A DNA stretch of 64,000 bases from Doryteuthis pealeii (GCA_023376005.1 CM042152.1:70498845-70562844); one strand, 5' to 3'. Counted from the stretch's first letter, positions 50,898 to 62,434 are shown. The notes: generated by a model not told the origin, from the letters alone. Program-made: numbers and translations.

Positions 50898-53515
50898 AGT
50901 TATTTAATCATAGCAATGATGCCACTCAACCATATACTCAATAACTATACAGCGGGATACAAATTTACTAAATCAAGGGAAAAATTAAATCATCTTATGT
51001 ACGTGGACGACATAAAGATTTTTTGCCAAAAATGAAAAAGAACTAGAAACCTTTATACAAACGACAAGAATATACAGCCAGGATATAGGAATGGAGTTCG
51101 GCATCGACAAGTGCGCCATGTCAGGGATGAAGAGAGGAAAAATTGAAACGGTGAAAGGAATAGAACTACTGAAGAAATTAGGACACTTGGAGAAAAAAAG
51201 ATGAATATCTGAATATCTGGGAATATTGGAAGCAGACACCATCAAACAAACAGAAATGAAAGAAAGTAAAAAGAGAATTATGAATATCTGGGAATATTGG
51301 AAGCAGACACCATCAAACAAACAGAAATGAAAGAAAGTAAAAAGAGAATTATGAATATCTGGGAATATTGGAAGCAGACACCATCAAACAAACAGAAATG
51401 AAAGAAAGTAAAAAGAGAATTATGAATATCTGGGAATATTGGAAGCAGACACCATCAAACAAACAGAAAATGAAAGAAAGTAAAAAGAGAATTATGAATA
51501 TCTGGGAATATTGGAAGCAGACACCATCAAACAAACAGAAATGAAAGAAAGTAAAAAGAGAATTATGAATATCTGGGAATATTGGAAGCAGACACCATCA
51601 AACAAACAGAAATGAAAGAAAGTAAAAAGAGAATTATGAATATCTGGGAATATTGGAAGCAGACACCATCAAACAAACAGAAATGAAAGAAAGTAAAAAG
51701 AGAATTATGAATATCTGGGAATATTGGAAGCAGACATCATCAAACAAACAGAAATGAAAGAAAGTAAAAAGAGAATTATGAATATCTGGAATATTGGAAG
51801 CAGACACCATCAAACAAACAGAAATGAAAGAAAGTAAAAAGAGAATTATGAATATCTGGGAATATTGGAAGCAGACACCATCAAACAAACAGAAATGAAA
51901 GAAAGTAAAAAGAGAATTATGAATATCTGGGAATATTGGAAGCAGACACCATCAAACAAACAGAAATGAAAGAAAGTAAAAAGAGAATTATGAATATCTG
52001 GGAATATTGGAAGCAGACATCATCAAAACAACAGAAATGAAAGAAAGTAAAAAGAGAATTATGAATATCTGGGAATATTGGAAGCAGACACCATCAAACA
52101 AACAGAAATGAAAGCAAAGTAAAAAGAGAATTATGAATATCTGGAATATTGGAAGCAGACACCATCAAACAAACAGAATGAAAGAAAGTAAAAAGAGAAT
52201 TATGAATATCTGGGAATATTGGAAGCAGACACCATCAAACAAACAGAAATGAAAGAAAGTAAAAAGAGAATTATGAATATCTGGGAATATTGGAAGCAGA
52301 CACCATCAAACAAACAGAAATGAAAGAAAGTAAAAAAGTAACACTCCAGAAGAACAAGAAAGCTCCTAGAATCCAAGTTATGTAGCAGACACCTTATCAA
52401 TGGAATAAACACCTGAGATGTCCCTCTTAAAAATATGCTAAAAATATACTCGAGGCCATTCCTAAAATGGACAAGAGCGGAGCTTTGGCAGATGGACCAA
52501 AGGACAAGGAAACTCATGACCATGCACAAAGCATTACACTCGAGAGACGATATAGACAGACTATATTCACCAAGAAAAGGGAAAGGGATCTCGCCAACAT
52601 TGAAGATAGTGTAGATACAAAAATCTGAGCACTTGACGAATACACTAATAAAAGTAAGGAAAGACTAATTACAGGAACCAGGAAAAGCAATGGCAACATA
52701 TTGTCAAGCAGAAATATACAAAAAGTAAAAAAAAAAAAATTAAAAAAAAAAACAGAAATTGGAAGAAAAACAACTATATGGGTACTTCAAGCGTCAAACT
52801 CAAGAGATATCACATCAGAAGTCATGGACATGGCTAAGAAGAGGAAACCTCAAGAGAGAAACTGAATCTCTTATAATCACAACAAAAGACAATGCCATAA
52901 GAACAAACTATATAAAGGCAAAAATAGATAAGACGCAGCAGAATAGCAAGTACAGAATGTGTGGAGACAGAGATGAAACGGCTAATCATAAAATAAGCGA
53001 ATGCAGCAAACTATGACAAAGAGAGAGCAAGACTAGGCACGACTAGCTGGAAAAAGTGATCCACTGAGAATTGTGCAAGAAATTCAATCTTCACCAAATG
53101 GTATATGCACAAGCCTGAACCCGTCCCGGAGAATGGGACGCATAGAATTCTCTGGGACTTCGAGGTACAGACAGATCACCTAATCCCGGTTAGGAGACAC
53201 CACCTAGTATTGATTGACAAGAAGAAGAGAACCTATCATCTCGTAGATTTTGCCATCCCCGCCGACCACCGAGTGAAAATGAAAGAAAGCGAAAAGATAA
53301 AAAAATACTTGGACCTTGCCAGATAACTGAGAAAACTATGGAACATGAAGGCGAAGGTCGTACCAATTGTAATTGGTGCCCTTGGAACGGCCCCAAAGCT
53401 CTGGAAAGAATTTGGGTGAATTGGAAATCAGAGGAAGAATCGAGACCATTTAACTGTTGAGATCAGTTAGAATACCCAGAAGAGTCTTGGAGGCCCGAGG
53501 AGACTACCGGCTATG
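50898..53515 (+). pseudogene. Non-LTR retrotransposon, RT to 3' end, with internal satellite
   Basis: 50905-51030 encodes LNHLMYVDDIKIF with the YVDD catalytic motif. A frameshift follows, then EKELETFIQTTRIYSQDIGM and GIDKCAMSGMKRGK. The YLGILEADTIKQTEMKESKK segment is repeated at 51211-52337. 52345-52560 encodes RRTRKLLESKLCSRHLINGI, WTRAELWQMDQRTRKLMTMH. 52759-53016 contains TNYIKAKIDKTQQNSKYRMC. 53105-53326 contains THRILWDFEVQTDHLIPVRR and VDFAIPADHRVKMKESEKI. The (CTA)n(AAT)n tail is at 53529-53597. It has several stops and frame changes and is 5'-truncated. Clade not assigned. Confidence 0.85.
51211..52337 (+). repeat. 71-bp tandem repeat, 16 copies, within the LINE RT region
   Basis: The unit is gaatatctgggaatattgga, agcagacaccatcaaacaaa, cagaaatgaaagaaagtaaa, aagagaattat. 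Unit starts are 51211, 51282, 51353, 51424, 51496, 51567, 51638, 51709, 51780, 51850, 51921, 51992, 52063, 52135, 52204 and 52275, giving spacings of 69-72. The last unit is partial and runs back into normal LINE sequence. Because 71 is not divisible by three, each copy shifts the frame, destroying the ORF. Copies are nearly identical, implying recent expansion. Confidence 0.95.
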
Positions 53516-53528
53516 CCAGGTGTGAAAA

Positions 53529-53557
53529 CTACTACTACTACTACTACTACTACTACC

Positions 53558-53597
<40 letters not shown>
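53529..53597. repeat. (CTA)n-(AAT)n LINE tail
   Basis: A trinucleotide run directly after the LINE 3' end, the usual form of a microsatellite-type LINE tail. Confidence 0.9.
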
Positions 53598-53599
53598 GT

Positions 53600-53880
53600 C
53601 TAGAACACATCTCTGGGACTTTAAGATAAAGACGGATCGCCTTATCCCTGCCAGAAGACCTGACCTAGTATTGATTAAAAAAAAAAAAAAAAAAAAAAAA
53701 ACCTGCCAAATGGTATATTTTGCAGTTCCAGCAAATCACAGGGCGAAGATGAAAGAAAACGAAAAGATAAACGAATACCTGTATCTTGCTAGAGAATTGA
53801 AAAATCTGTGGAATATGAAGAGGGCCGTGATACCAATTGTAGTTGGTGCACTTGAAACGATCCCCAGAAAATAGACTAGA
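53600..53880 (+). pseudogene. Second LINE 3' fragment in tandem
   Basis: Encodes LWDFKIKTDRLIPARRPDL, an A-run, VYFAVPANHRAKMKENEKI, LARELKNLWNMK and VIPIVVGALETIPRK, equivalent to 53145-53395 in the preceding copy. It lies immediately after that copy's tail and is truncated at both ends. Confidence 0.78.
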
Positions 53881-54809
53881 GGAACTGGAAAAAGTTAAAT
53901 CACACTATGATTGATAAGCACTGTGATAGAAAAAAAAAATAAAAATAAAAAAAATAAATTCTTGTTTGTTAAAAACATGCAGACTACACTTAATGATAAA
54001 CTTTTTAAAAATTTCTGTCGCAGTGATCCACAAAAAAAGTTTATCATCACGTGTATTTATTCATTTATTTATTTATTCATTTTTTTTTTACAGAATATTG
54101 AATTAACTTAGTGAAAAGGCTAAAATAAAGTTTATTTAACATTTTTTACTTAAAGTTTTAGTGAAAAATGTTAGATAAACTTTAAATCAAACATTTAAAA
54201 TCAACTTCTATGACAAAGAAAATTTCTAAATCACATTTTTAGTAGTGAATTTCGGACCAATTAGGACATTGCACACATACAACCATGTATAAGTTCTTCC
54301 TTGTATCTCCTGTCACGTTTGTTTTCACAATAAATGTAAGTCTGAATTAAACGTCATTATTTCCATTATCTAGTCCACCTGTTTTCATTGAAACACTGAC
54401 GACGCCTCCGATAAAATTCTGGATTTGAAAGATTCATTCAAGAGTCGTCAAATATGCTGCTGCTGCTGCTGCTGTTGACACCCGGATCTGATTTCTGGAT
54501 GTTCTCGACGTCTCATTTTATTGATATTGAAACACGATGAAATACAAAAATAGAAAAGAGAAAATGATTCAGTTAAAGGTAATTAAGTTTGCCTGGTGAA
54601 TTGAAACTTTTTCTGAAATGGAAGCCAAAATGTCAATGTCTAATCGTTGAGGCTGACACTGGAATGTTGACATTTCTTTGGAAGTCGGTCTTTACTTGAG
54701 ACTTTTGTTTCCTCATAGAAAACACTTTGCGATATTTCAGCCGTACCCACAGTGGAATCGGCAACTTGAGTTCAAATATTGGATGAGACTGATTGTTGGA
54801 TTATTTTGG

Positions 54810-54815
<6 letters not shown>
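53881..54815. other. AT-rich stretch with no recognisable gene
   Basis: Includes repeated aagtttat / aacatttt words near 53985-54200 that can pair with each other, and a (CTG)n run at 54454-54474. No supported coding sequence. Confidence 0.45.
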
Positions 54816-54847
<32 letters not shown>

Positions 54848-54904
54848 GAAAATCGAAAAAAAACAGGTTTAAATAGGTTAAGTGGTGAGTTTATTGGCCG
54901 ACGC

Positions 54905-54950
54905 TGCAGTGTTTCGATCTATTAATTAGATCATCTTCAGGGCATTTGTT
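54905..54950 (-). ncRNA. Hammerhead-like motif with one extra base before stem II
   Basis: Minus strand: CCCTGAAGA, one extra T, stem II GATCTA-ATTAA-TAGATC (six perfect pairs), GAAA, CACTGC. The six-pair stem II and both core boxes are clear, but the extra base is non-canonical and stem I is weak. An (AT)n tract lies at 54818-54844. Confidence 0.4.
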
Positions 54951-55163
54951 GGTATATGGAAGGTGATAAGAAATTATTTATCACAGAATAACGAGAAAAG
55001 CGAGTGGTAGTTATTGTTATCAGTCTGTTTAAACATTTTTGAGGTTTGAAAAAAGGGACGGTTTTGAAATATGACGTCAAATATTCTATTTTACGGCGTG
55101 AGCATGGGACGGTGTATGTGTGTGTATCGAAAGGAAACATTGTGCATTTTTTAGGTGTGTGGT

Positions 55164-55253
55164 TGTGTGTGTGTGTGTGTATAAATTTTTTGCGATGAAC
55201 GACAGCGGAAATAAACCTTAAGGTTGTGTGTGTGTGTGTGTGTGTGTGTATTG

Positions 55254-55289
<36 letters not shown>

Positions 55290-55298
55290 ATATATATA
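55164..55298. repeat. (GT)n and (AT)n cluster
   Basis: (GT)n at 55160-55180 and 55224-55249, (AT)n at 55255-55298. Confidence 0.92.
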
Positions 55299-55351
55299 TC
55301 CATCACCTTTTGAACAGCAAAAATCATTTTTTTTGTTCTTTTTATCATATT

Positions 55352-55605
55352 TTCCGGGTTAGCTCAGTTGGTAGAACGTTCGGCTAGAAACCACAAGGTT
55401 CCTAGTTCGATACCGGCCCTCGCCAACTCAGCATATGAGTAGCACAGGGTTCTGTGCTGTAAAGTAAGGAGCTTGTGGTAGGTGTGGAGCTCCACCACAG
55501 ACGCTAAAACAATCTCCTTGGTCCAGCGCTAGTGAAAAGGGGATAGACTCCCTCGCTGATTGGCTGATACCAACTTTAGGCCACTCTGTTGACTTACTTA
55601 TCGAA
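55352..55605 (+). mobile_element. tRNA-derived SINE, family B, full length reference copy
   Basis: Head with box A (gttagctcagttggtagaac) and box B (agttcgataccgg). The body reads tgagtagcacagggttctgt, aggagcttgtggtaggtgtg and aggggatagactccctcgct. The tail is ctgttgacttactta. About 250 bp. Confidence 0.88.
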
Positions 55606-55672
55606 GAAGGTTTTATATAAACCAAAACGATTAAACATCGACATAAATATAATAAATTCAATTTGTGTTTCC

Positions 55673-55676
<4 letters not shown>

Positions 55677-55739
<63 letters not shown>

Positions 55740-55752
55740 ATATATATATATA
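55677..55752. repeat. (CT)n-(CTGT)n-(AT)n microsatellite
   Basis: A simple repeat directly before a family A SINE tail. Confidence 0.95.
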
Positions 55753-56034
55753 CCAACCCCTCCGCACGAGCAAGATGCGACAGAAGGCCAATTTCTTAAG
55801 CGGAGTTTAACAGGTTTAAATTCAGAGTTTTCCTTCTCCTACACTGGTTACCTAGCCATGGTTAAAGAGCCTAGTCTACCCTGCTATTTACCCATAGCTG
55901 GAGGGAGAATTGAATGCATACCTTTCCCAAGGGTATTAGTGCCATGTGAAATGCAAACAGCTTCGTCCAGGAATTGAACTCTGTTCAAACGAGTCCATTT
56001 CCCACGACTATAACCATTAGATCACGCGCCTATA
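55753..56034 (-). mobile_element. tRNA-derived SINE, family A, full length
   Basis: Tail at left (accaacccctccgcacgagc), inverted head at right (accattagatcacgcgcc). Confidence 0.85.
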
Positions 56035-56224
56035 AGTTATGCTAGAATCCACCACTTGAACTTATGGACTCGGCGTGATCACGTGGATTAAACTCAGCCA
56101 ATCAACAGCTCGAATACATCGTTAGTTAACTATTTAATCGCCGATATAGAAAGCCGTTCATTTGCACGTTATTTGACATTGACGAACGGATCTGCAGCCA
56201 ACGACTTTGCTCAACGCAAGGATC

Positions 56225-56310
56225 ATACCTAACAGTAAGGGAAACCAAGGAACAACCAAAGGATCATACCCAACACTAAGGGAAACCAAGGAACAACCAA
56301 AGGTTTCTTC
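56225..56310. repeat. Short tandem duplication of 46 bp
   Basis: aaggatcatacctaacagta followed by agggaaaccaaggaacaacc occurs twice in a row, then a family A SINE scrap follows at 56408-56515. Confidence 0.6.
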
Positions 56311-56407
56311 ACTAAAGATCGCGCTCTGCTTAACGCAAGGGATCTCCACTGTAAAGTGCTCCCACTTGACGCCTCTAAATGGCCACAAAAATTTTAACAT
56401 TGTTCAC

Positions 56408-56515
56408 GTTTCACTTTGCGCTAATGCACCTGAGAAAGGTATGAACCCACCTGTTCTCCCCCTAGCTATGTGTAAATAGATAACCAGTCTCGAAAGAAGA
56501 CAATTGACCATGACA
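56408..56515 (+). mobile_element. Family A SINE fragment, diverged
   Basis: tttcactttgcgctaatgca, gagaaaggtatgaaccca and agctatgtgtaaatag follow family A order. Tail largely lost. Confidence 0.6.
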
Positions 56516-56545
56516 ATTGCCAATAGCAGAGACGTTGCGTAAATA

Positions 56546-57077
56546 CGAGGATAAGTAAAAAAAGTAATGCCATTTTCTTTATTTCAGGTGAAGTTTTTTT
56601 TTAATTAAAAAAAAAAAAAAAAAAAAAAACAAAAACTAAGGCCTACATTGGGACCCTAACGAGGCTCAGAGCAAGAATCCGACGAGTAAGACCCAACTTG
56701 TCAATTGACAATGTCCTCCGTCTGCATGGCAATGCTCGACCACACACAAGGACAAGGGAGAAAATCGCCTCATTCGGGTGGACAACTTTACCGTATCCTC
56801 CATACTCACCAGCTTTAGCGTCTTCAGCCCCATGAAAGAAGGTTTGAGAAACAAACATTATTTCAGTGACGAGGAAGGGAAATCTATAGCGAAGAACTGG
56901 CTCAAAGATCATTCAATAGAATTTTACAGGGTAGGGATCCATGCTCTCATTCGAAGGTGGAACATTGCTATTGAGAGAAACGCTGACTATGTGGAGAAGT
57001 AGGGAGGTGATCCACAGAGGATCAGCTTCATTTTGATGATAATAAATAAAATGGTATTACTTTTTGACTCGCCCTCG
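56546..57077 (+). mobile_element. Internally deleted mariner/Tc1-like element
   Basis: Inverted termini: left cgaggataagtaaaaaaagt and right (minus strand) cgagggcgagtcaaaaagta, both continuing aat-ccattttnttt, flanked by TA (56544-56545 and 57078-57079). The remaining transposase C-terminus shows HGNARPH at about 56731-56751, where families of this type have HDNARPH, so the second catalytic Asp is Gly. PPYSPA, MKEGLRNKHYFSDEEGKS and NWLKDHSIEFYRVGIHALIR follow after a frameshift. At 532 bp it has lost most of the ~1 kb ORF; an A-rich tract (56598-56638) marks the deletion point. Confidence 0.85.
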
Positions 57078-57082
57078 TATAT

Positions 57083-57600
57083 ACATAAATACGTTGGGAT
57101 GTCGTTTTTCTCATTGAAATCGATAACACCGGTGTTGATTTAAGCCTTTATTCCCATGTTTTGGGTACACGCTGCCTTGGCCCCGCATGGCGAAAGTGCC
57201 CGGTGAACTCGGAGATTTTGTACCCTGTGTAGATACATACATTACAGTGAGTTCTGAAGAAATACCCAGTCTACTGAACCCAAAATCCGGGTATTCAATC
57301 TGGTTCAAACAAGACATTTTCCCGCCTCATTACGTCATGGTTGTGCGAGAATACCTTGACCATCCAAATTGCTCAAGTAGCAATACAAAAATGGAAATCC
57401 AGATTCTTTGGTATCGCTTAATCGCACATTTCTTATTTGTCCTATGTTATTTAACCTAATTCTAAAAATGAAACATTCCAAATGGTCTTGTGTCTCTTAA
57501 ATGCCCTACGTAAAATTGAAATGAATTGAAAAAAAAAAAAGAAAAAAGAAAAAAAAAAAAGAAAAGAAGTTACATGTTTGTTTTATTTGTAATATTGAAA
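57083..57600. other. No recognisable gene
   Basis: The 90-residue frame at 57187-57459 has no identifiable domain. An A-rich run lies at 57528-57567. Confidence 0.4.
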
Positions 57601-57614
57601 TTGTGAATTACGGA

Positions 57615-57965
57615 ATATATTTTGGTAATTTTGATTTTATGTCGTCCCGGTCTCCTGTCTTAATTTACGATATGTTTTAGTGAGTCAGCATCAGGCGAAT
57701 TACCGACCCAACTTTTTTTGTTTTTGTTACTCTTTTGTCGGCAAATTAATGTAGATATTTTAAATGTCTCCCTCCAGATTTTTATCGGCAAATCAATGTA
57801 AATATTTTACACCCCCCCCCCCATTAAGAAAGAGCTAGATAGGGTTAAATCAAGATTATTATAGTTTTTACATATTGAACTATTTAGCAATAGCTGTTAA
57901 GTAAAGTTATTAACCGTTGTAATAATTAAATTATCATAATGTGATATATCCACAGGTCCTGCTAG
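57615..57965 (+). mobile_element. Helitron-like family 1, 3' end on plus strand
   Basis: Ends with tatatccacaggtcctgcta and CTAG (57962-57965), followed by T. This is the mirror of the minus-strand copies at 40686, 43490 and 49746. Upstream it contains the segment also found at 1515-1732. Confidence 0.55.
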
Positions 57966-58542
57966 TAGATATATTAGAATAAAAAACGAAAATATTTAGT
58001 GTTTGTTTCCAGGCGTTTATAGCGGGCTTATCAGTGTGGTGTTATAGAAATAAGATTTTTTTTTAGAAAGTCTGAGTTTTACAACAACAACAAAAAAAGG
58101 AAAAAAAAAAGGTTAGCCCCCATCGCGGTAGCTACTGCTGATGTGTATGAGTAATCCAGAGATGTAGACGAGTGTTTGTTGCATCATCAAATCATGCCAC
58201 ACTCTCCCTCTGTTTAAGTCACTACAATCGCCCAACCCTCACACCCCCCTCCTCCATCCCAACACACATGCGCACACCGCAGCGCGGGAAGAAGCCCTGC
58301 TACCTTTTTTCGATAGCAAATCGTGTAGGCGTATCCACTGTTTCGTGAGTGGAGCATATCCGAGCCAACACAAGACCCAAGTTGCGAAACAAAACTAATC
58401 CATTGTTTCTGTAACACGTTTACCGCCACACGACACACACGTGCATCTTATAGGGCGATGCAGACTGCCTCTGGTGCTCATGTGCGCCTATTCGATGGTT
58501 TTATTTAAGGCGATATAAATAGCTACGGTTAATGCTCTAGAT

Positions 58543-58625
58543 CAGTGTTTCTCAACCGGGGTTCCCCAGAACCCTAGGGTCACGCAAAAGGTCCCTAAAG
58601 GTTCCGCGAGAACAAGTGAGATAAA
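58543..58625 (+). mobile_element. hAT-like terminal sequence
   Basis: cagtgtttctcaaccggggt, followed by tccccagaaccctagggt and ttccgcgagaac, resembles the CAGNGTTTCTCAACC termini of hAT transposons. No partner terminus or transposase is seen within 58626-59870, which is otherwise AT-rich and unrecognised. Confidence 0.5.
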
Positions 58626-59869
58626 CTAATGCACTTTTGACTTATTTAATTTAATATACGTTATATTACTAAAAACGCACAATGTATTCCTGGTTATTGT
58701 AACATTGTAATATAGTAGGGACTAGCAAACGGAGCCTAGAATGCGTTTTTGACAAAATGACTTTAGCCCCCCCCCCCTACAGAAAATAATTTACCAAAAA
58801 TCAGGGAATTATCGGATTTTAATGAAATTTTCAGTGTTTATGTATCAATGAATGATCTTTATAATGCATTATTTTTTTTTTTTCAAAACTTTCTCATTTT
58901 TGTCAGGTCACTTAATTTTGACCCCCCTTATGTTGGGGGCGTAAAATGTTTTTCAAGTTGTTCATATATTGTACTAATTACAGTATAAATAGTGAGATAA
59001 AAGACCGAAGTTATGAATAGAAACAACAAAAAAAATTTCTATGAGAAAATAAGTACCAAAAATCGAAAAATGAAATGTAAAAAAATAAATAATTAATTTT
59101 TTGGAGATTTCTTTTTTACTCATTTCGATAATTATTTAATTGGCTATTATTTTATAAAAGAAAAAATTATACATCGATATTTTTTCTGCTTAAAAAGGGG
59201 AGGGGATACATTTTCAATCGAGTTTTTCTTGAAAACTTATTACTTTTGGCACCTAAAATAAGGTTTGCATTAAGTAAATATTTATTTTCAGAATCTAAAA
59301 ATACAAGATTTTAAACTTAACATCAGGATTTTTATATTTTAAATGAATTTTATATATTAATTTTTCATAGCAAAAATACTAAATTAAAGTTTTAAAATAA
59401 AATAACTGATGCATTATAAAATTCATTAATTGTTAAATCAATACTGAAAATTTCATTAAAATCAGATAATTACCTGAATTTTGGTAATTTTTTTCCATCC
59501 CAAATGTTACGTTAAAATTGTAAATAAGCGCCTAAAACCATTGGAAAACAGCCAAAATGGCGGATTGCGTCGAAATTGACCAAAACAAATAGTTTTAAAT
59601 CTATTAAAAATAAACTGCATATGTAATTATATTTTTCTTTTTTTAATGATGGTTATTATGCTACTACTTATCGATTTAGACAAAGTTTAATCTTAAATAA
59701 TATATTTAATTATTCTTAATTCGCTTTTTCTGCCAGTCCCTATAATATAGACATCATCCTATCTAACCTATTATGTTATTAAAAAATAAAACAATCATTG
59801 GGAACATATTTAGTGATGTCTGTACGGCGCCATTGTGAAACCGCCTTCACTAGACAGTGCACACAGTAT

Positions 59870-60255
59870 GGTTTGGTTTGTTTTTGTTAGTTGGGTTTTA
59901 CGGCATGTCAACCCCTTCGGTTATTTTATGCCGAAAACTTATATTGGTAAGTTGGTATTCAAAAATGTTTAATACCGACAAAGTTTTGAAATAATTTCAT
60001 TTTTAATGGATAATACAATTTTGTTTATAAACTCGTCTTCTATTTAACCGATAGATGGGACCCTAACAGGCACTCCCACTCCGGGTCAGACCAGGGAGCA
60101 ATGGTGATGAAGGGGTGCTCCACATTCCCCAAACCTCCAAAACTGCAACCTCACCATCAGATAGAGTTTAACGTCATTCCCAGGACATGTAGACCCTCAG
60201 CCACCGCCTTATAGCACCCATATGATAAAAAGTAGTCAGTGCACACAGTATGAAT
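59870..60255 (-). mobile_element. SINE-like family C, near complete
   Basis: Tail gtttggtttgtttttgttag and gggttttacggcatgtcaac, then gatgggaccctaacaggcac, aactgcaacctcaccatcag and gaccctcagccaccgcctta. The tail repeat is decayed. Confidence 0.7.
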
Positions 60256-60777
60256 TTTATTTAGCATTACAGAAAGATTTGATAAAGAAGTATTAATTTT
60301 TCCTTAAACAAGTTATTTAAAAAAATGTTGGCACTTTTCCGTCCATTAAAGACGATGGCGTAGTGTCCAAAAATGAATAAATAAATAAAATAAATGATCT
60401 GCTCAAGTGACTGTACAGGCCAATTCCCGAGTGACAGTTTTTTGGTGCACTGACTGCACACAAACTGTGATGCTTTCTGGGGCTGCTGTCTTTTCCCCCT
60501 CTTTCTGGCGCTCTTTGCTGTCGAAGATTCTCTCCTCTCCACCTCACCCCTCTTCGTGCCTTGCTTAACGTTAAGGTGCCAGGCCGCTCGATTTATTAAA
60601 AAATACTATGATACTTACCACGTGAACTACGATGGAAATAAAATGAGAAAGATATGGTATATGATTTTGTTTTTGTGCATGGTTTCCTTGAGACATGTAA
60701 TTTACTTTAAGGGTAATACATGGGTAAAACGGTTGTGAAACACTGCAATAGATGCAGGCTTAAAGATTTCGACTACG

Positions 60778-60985
60778 AAGCCGCGTTATGGTGTAACGGT
60801 TATCGTCTCATAGAAAATGGACTCGATAAGGCTGTTTCAATCTCACTTTGCGTTAACCACACTACGGAAAGACATGAACCCCGATCCACTCCCTATCCGC
60901 ATCTATGGGTAAATAGTAAGGCAGACTGGGCTATCCTTGCTACGGTAACCAATCAATGATAAGAAAAACTTTGAATTCAAACCAG
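60778..60985 (+). mobile_element. Family A SINE, strongly diverged
   Basis: ttatggtgtaacggttatcg (head), aatagtaaggcagactgggc (body) and aactttgaattcaaacc (tail side) remain in order; box B is lost. Confidence 0.6.
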
Positions 60986-61158
60986 TTGTATAAGTTGTTC
61001 AGTGATTGATCCTAGCAGCTGGTACCATATAACCTAGTACAATATGTTACCTGGAGATGGAGAACGCCAACAAACTCTCCCATTGCCCAGAGAGATATTA
61101 TTAAGGGGGATTACTCGGCATATCATCTCGATTATCTAAAACAGAAATAGAATATTAG

Positions 61159-61348
61159 GATCAAGAATGTAACTATTCTATTGTTAATAAATAGTTATAG
61201 TATATAATGATCAAGAATGTAACTATTCTATTGTTAATAGATAGTTATAGTATATAATGATCAAGAATGTAACTATTCTATTGTTGATAAACAGTTACGG
61301 AATATAAGGATCAAGAATGTAACTATTTTATTGTTAAGAAAGCGAACT
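61159..61348. repeat. 50-bp tandem repeat, four copies
   Basis: tcaagaatgtaactattcta recurs at 61161, 61211, 61261 and 61311 exactly 50 bp apart, with ttgttaataaatagttatag between. Identity falls across the array. Confidence 0.9.
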
Positions 61349-61739
61349 AGTTTATTACCAGTCACTTTTTGTTTTATTTCCTGGAATAATAATATTTGAA
61401 AGTAAAGAAAATGATTTTTTACATAATTTAGACTGTAAAATATTCACCTGTCTAAATTACTGAGGGGGTGAATTTGTTATTAATTACATTGTCTCCATGA
61501 TTTGGATTATTATCCTCATCTTGGTTGTTATACTTCTAAAATTCCGACCACAGTACCATCCGACATTTTTTTAGGTGTCTTTTATCGTTGTCAATAACCT
61601 TCTGAGTAGACTGTTCTTATTCCACTACCCATGCCTTGGAATATCGGGTATCATTTAATTCGACTTTCTTAATTATTTCGTCAAAGTAATGTAAGGCGTA
61701 GAGAGATCACTGGCAAGGGCGGTAATCACTTTTTGATTT

Positions 61740-61827
61740 TCTCTCTGTCTCTGTCTGTCTGTCTGCCTGTCTGCCTATCTGCCTGTCTCTCTCACTGCCT
61801 GTCTCTGCTTTGTCCGTCGGTCTGTCT

Positions 61828-61883
<56 letters not shown>

Positions 61884-62009
61884 TGAAAAATACATATATA
61901 AGTATATATAAACATACACACACACACACATATATGTATACAGATAGATAGATACATATATATGCATATATACATGCACACAAACACACACACACACATA
62001 TATATATAT
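61740..62009. repeat. (CTGT)n, (AT)n and (CA)n cluster
   Basis: CT/CTGT-rich 61740-61828, (AT)n 61831-61881, (CA)n around 61914-61930 and 61976-61998, (AT)n before the hammerhead element. Confidence 0.93.
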
Positions 62010-62190
62010 TTGGGAGAATATGTACTTAATTGAAGTCATACCTAATTTGAAAATTAATTAGTTGATAATTAATGAATTAGGTGAATATATCTGTTCTAAT
62101 GAAAGGCATAAACAAATCGAAAAAAAAGTCAATTTCTGTATGTACATTTCGGCCTATTATGCCTCATCAGCAGAGTTATAGACTCGAAGC
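62010..62190 (-). mobile_element. Single-arm copy of the hammerhead palindrome element
   Basis: Aligns with the left arm at 39664-39840 from tttgggagaatatg through tcagcagagttatag, with ~90 percent identity. The mirror arm is absent, so this shows the monomeric form from which the palindrome may have arisen. Confidence 0.8.
62134..62175 (-). ncRNA. Hammerhead ribozyme-like motif, monomer
   Basis: Minus strand: CTCTG, CTGATGA, stem II GGCAT-AAT-AGGCC (outer three pairs intact), GAAA, TG-TA-CA stem III, AUA triplet, CAGAA (four of five stem I pairs). Canonical core with the G10.1-C11.1 pair present. Confidence 0.72.
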
Positions 62191-62384
62191 CGTTTTGTAT
62201 GTGCTTCTAACCCTAACTGCCAGGCTGACAAGCGGGGATTCTAACCATTACACTAGCTGGTTTTCCCAGATTTCTCGTTTGTTTTTAAACTGATGAATCC
62301 TACATTTTTTGGAGACTTGCTGCACGACAGTATGAGAGTACGCAAACAGTTTGTTTGATATGGCGATAGCCGACAATTTTTTGT

Positions 62385-62385
<1 letters not shown>

Positions 62386-62430
<45 letters not shown>
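62386..62430. repeat. (AT)n microsatellite
   Basis: A pure AT run. The surrounding 62191-62880 shows no recognisable feature apart from a C-rich and A-rich stretch near 62640-62750. Confidence 0.95.

Positions 62431-62434
<4 letters not shown>

Noticed and set aside
51211..52337. CRISPR-like array in the 71-bp or 84-bp repeats
   Set aside because: Copies are contiguous with no unique spacers, and the sequence is eukaryotic.
56158..56479. Paired 80-90-residue frames
   Set aside because: They cross a 46-bp tandem duplication and a SINE fragment on opposite strands, so coding is not supported.
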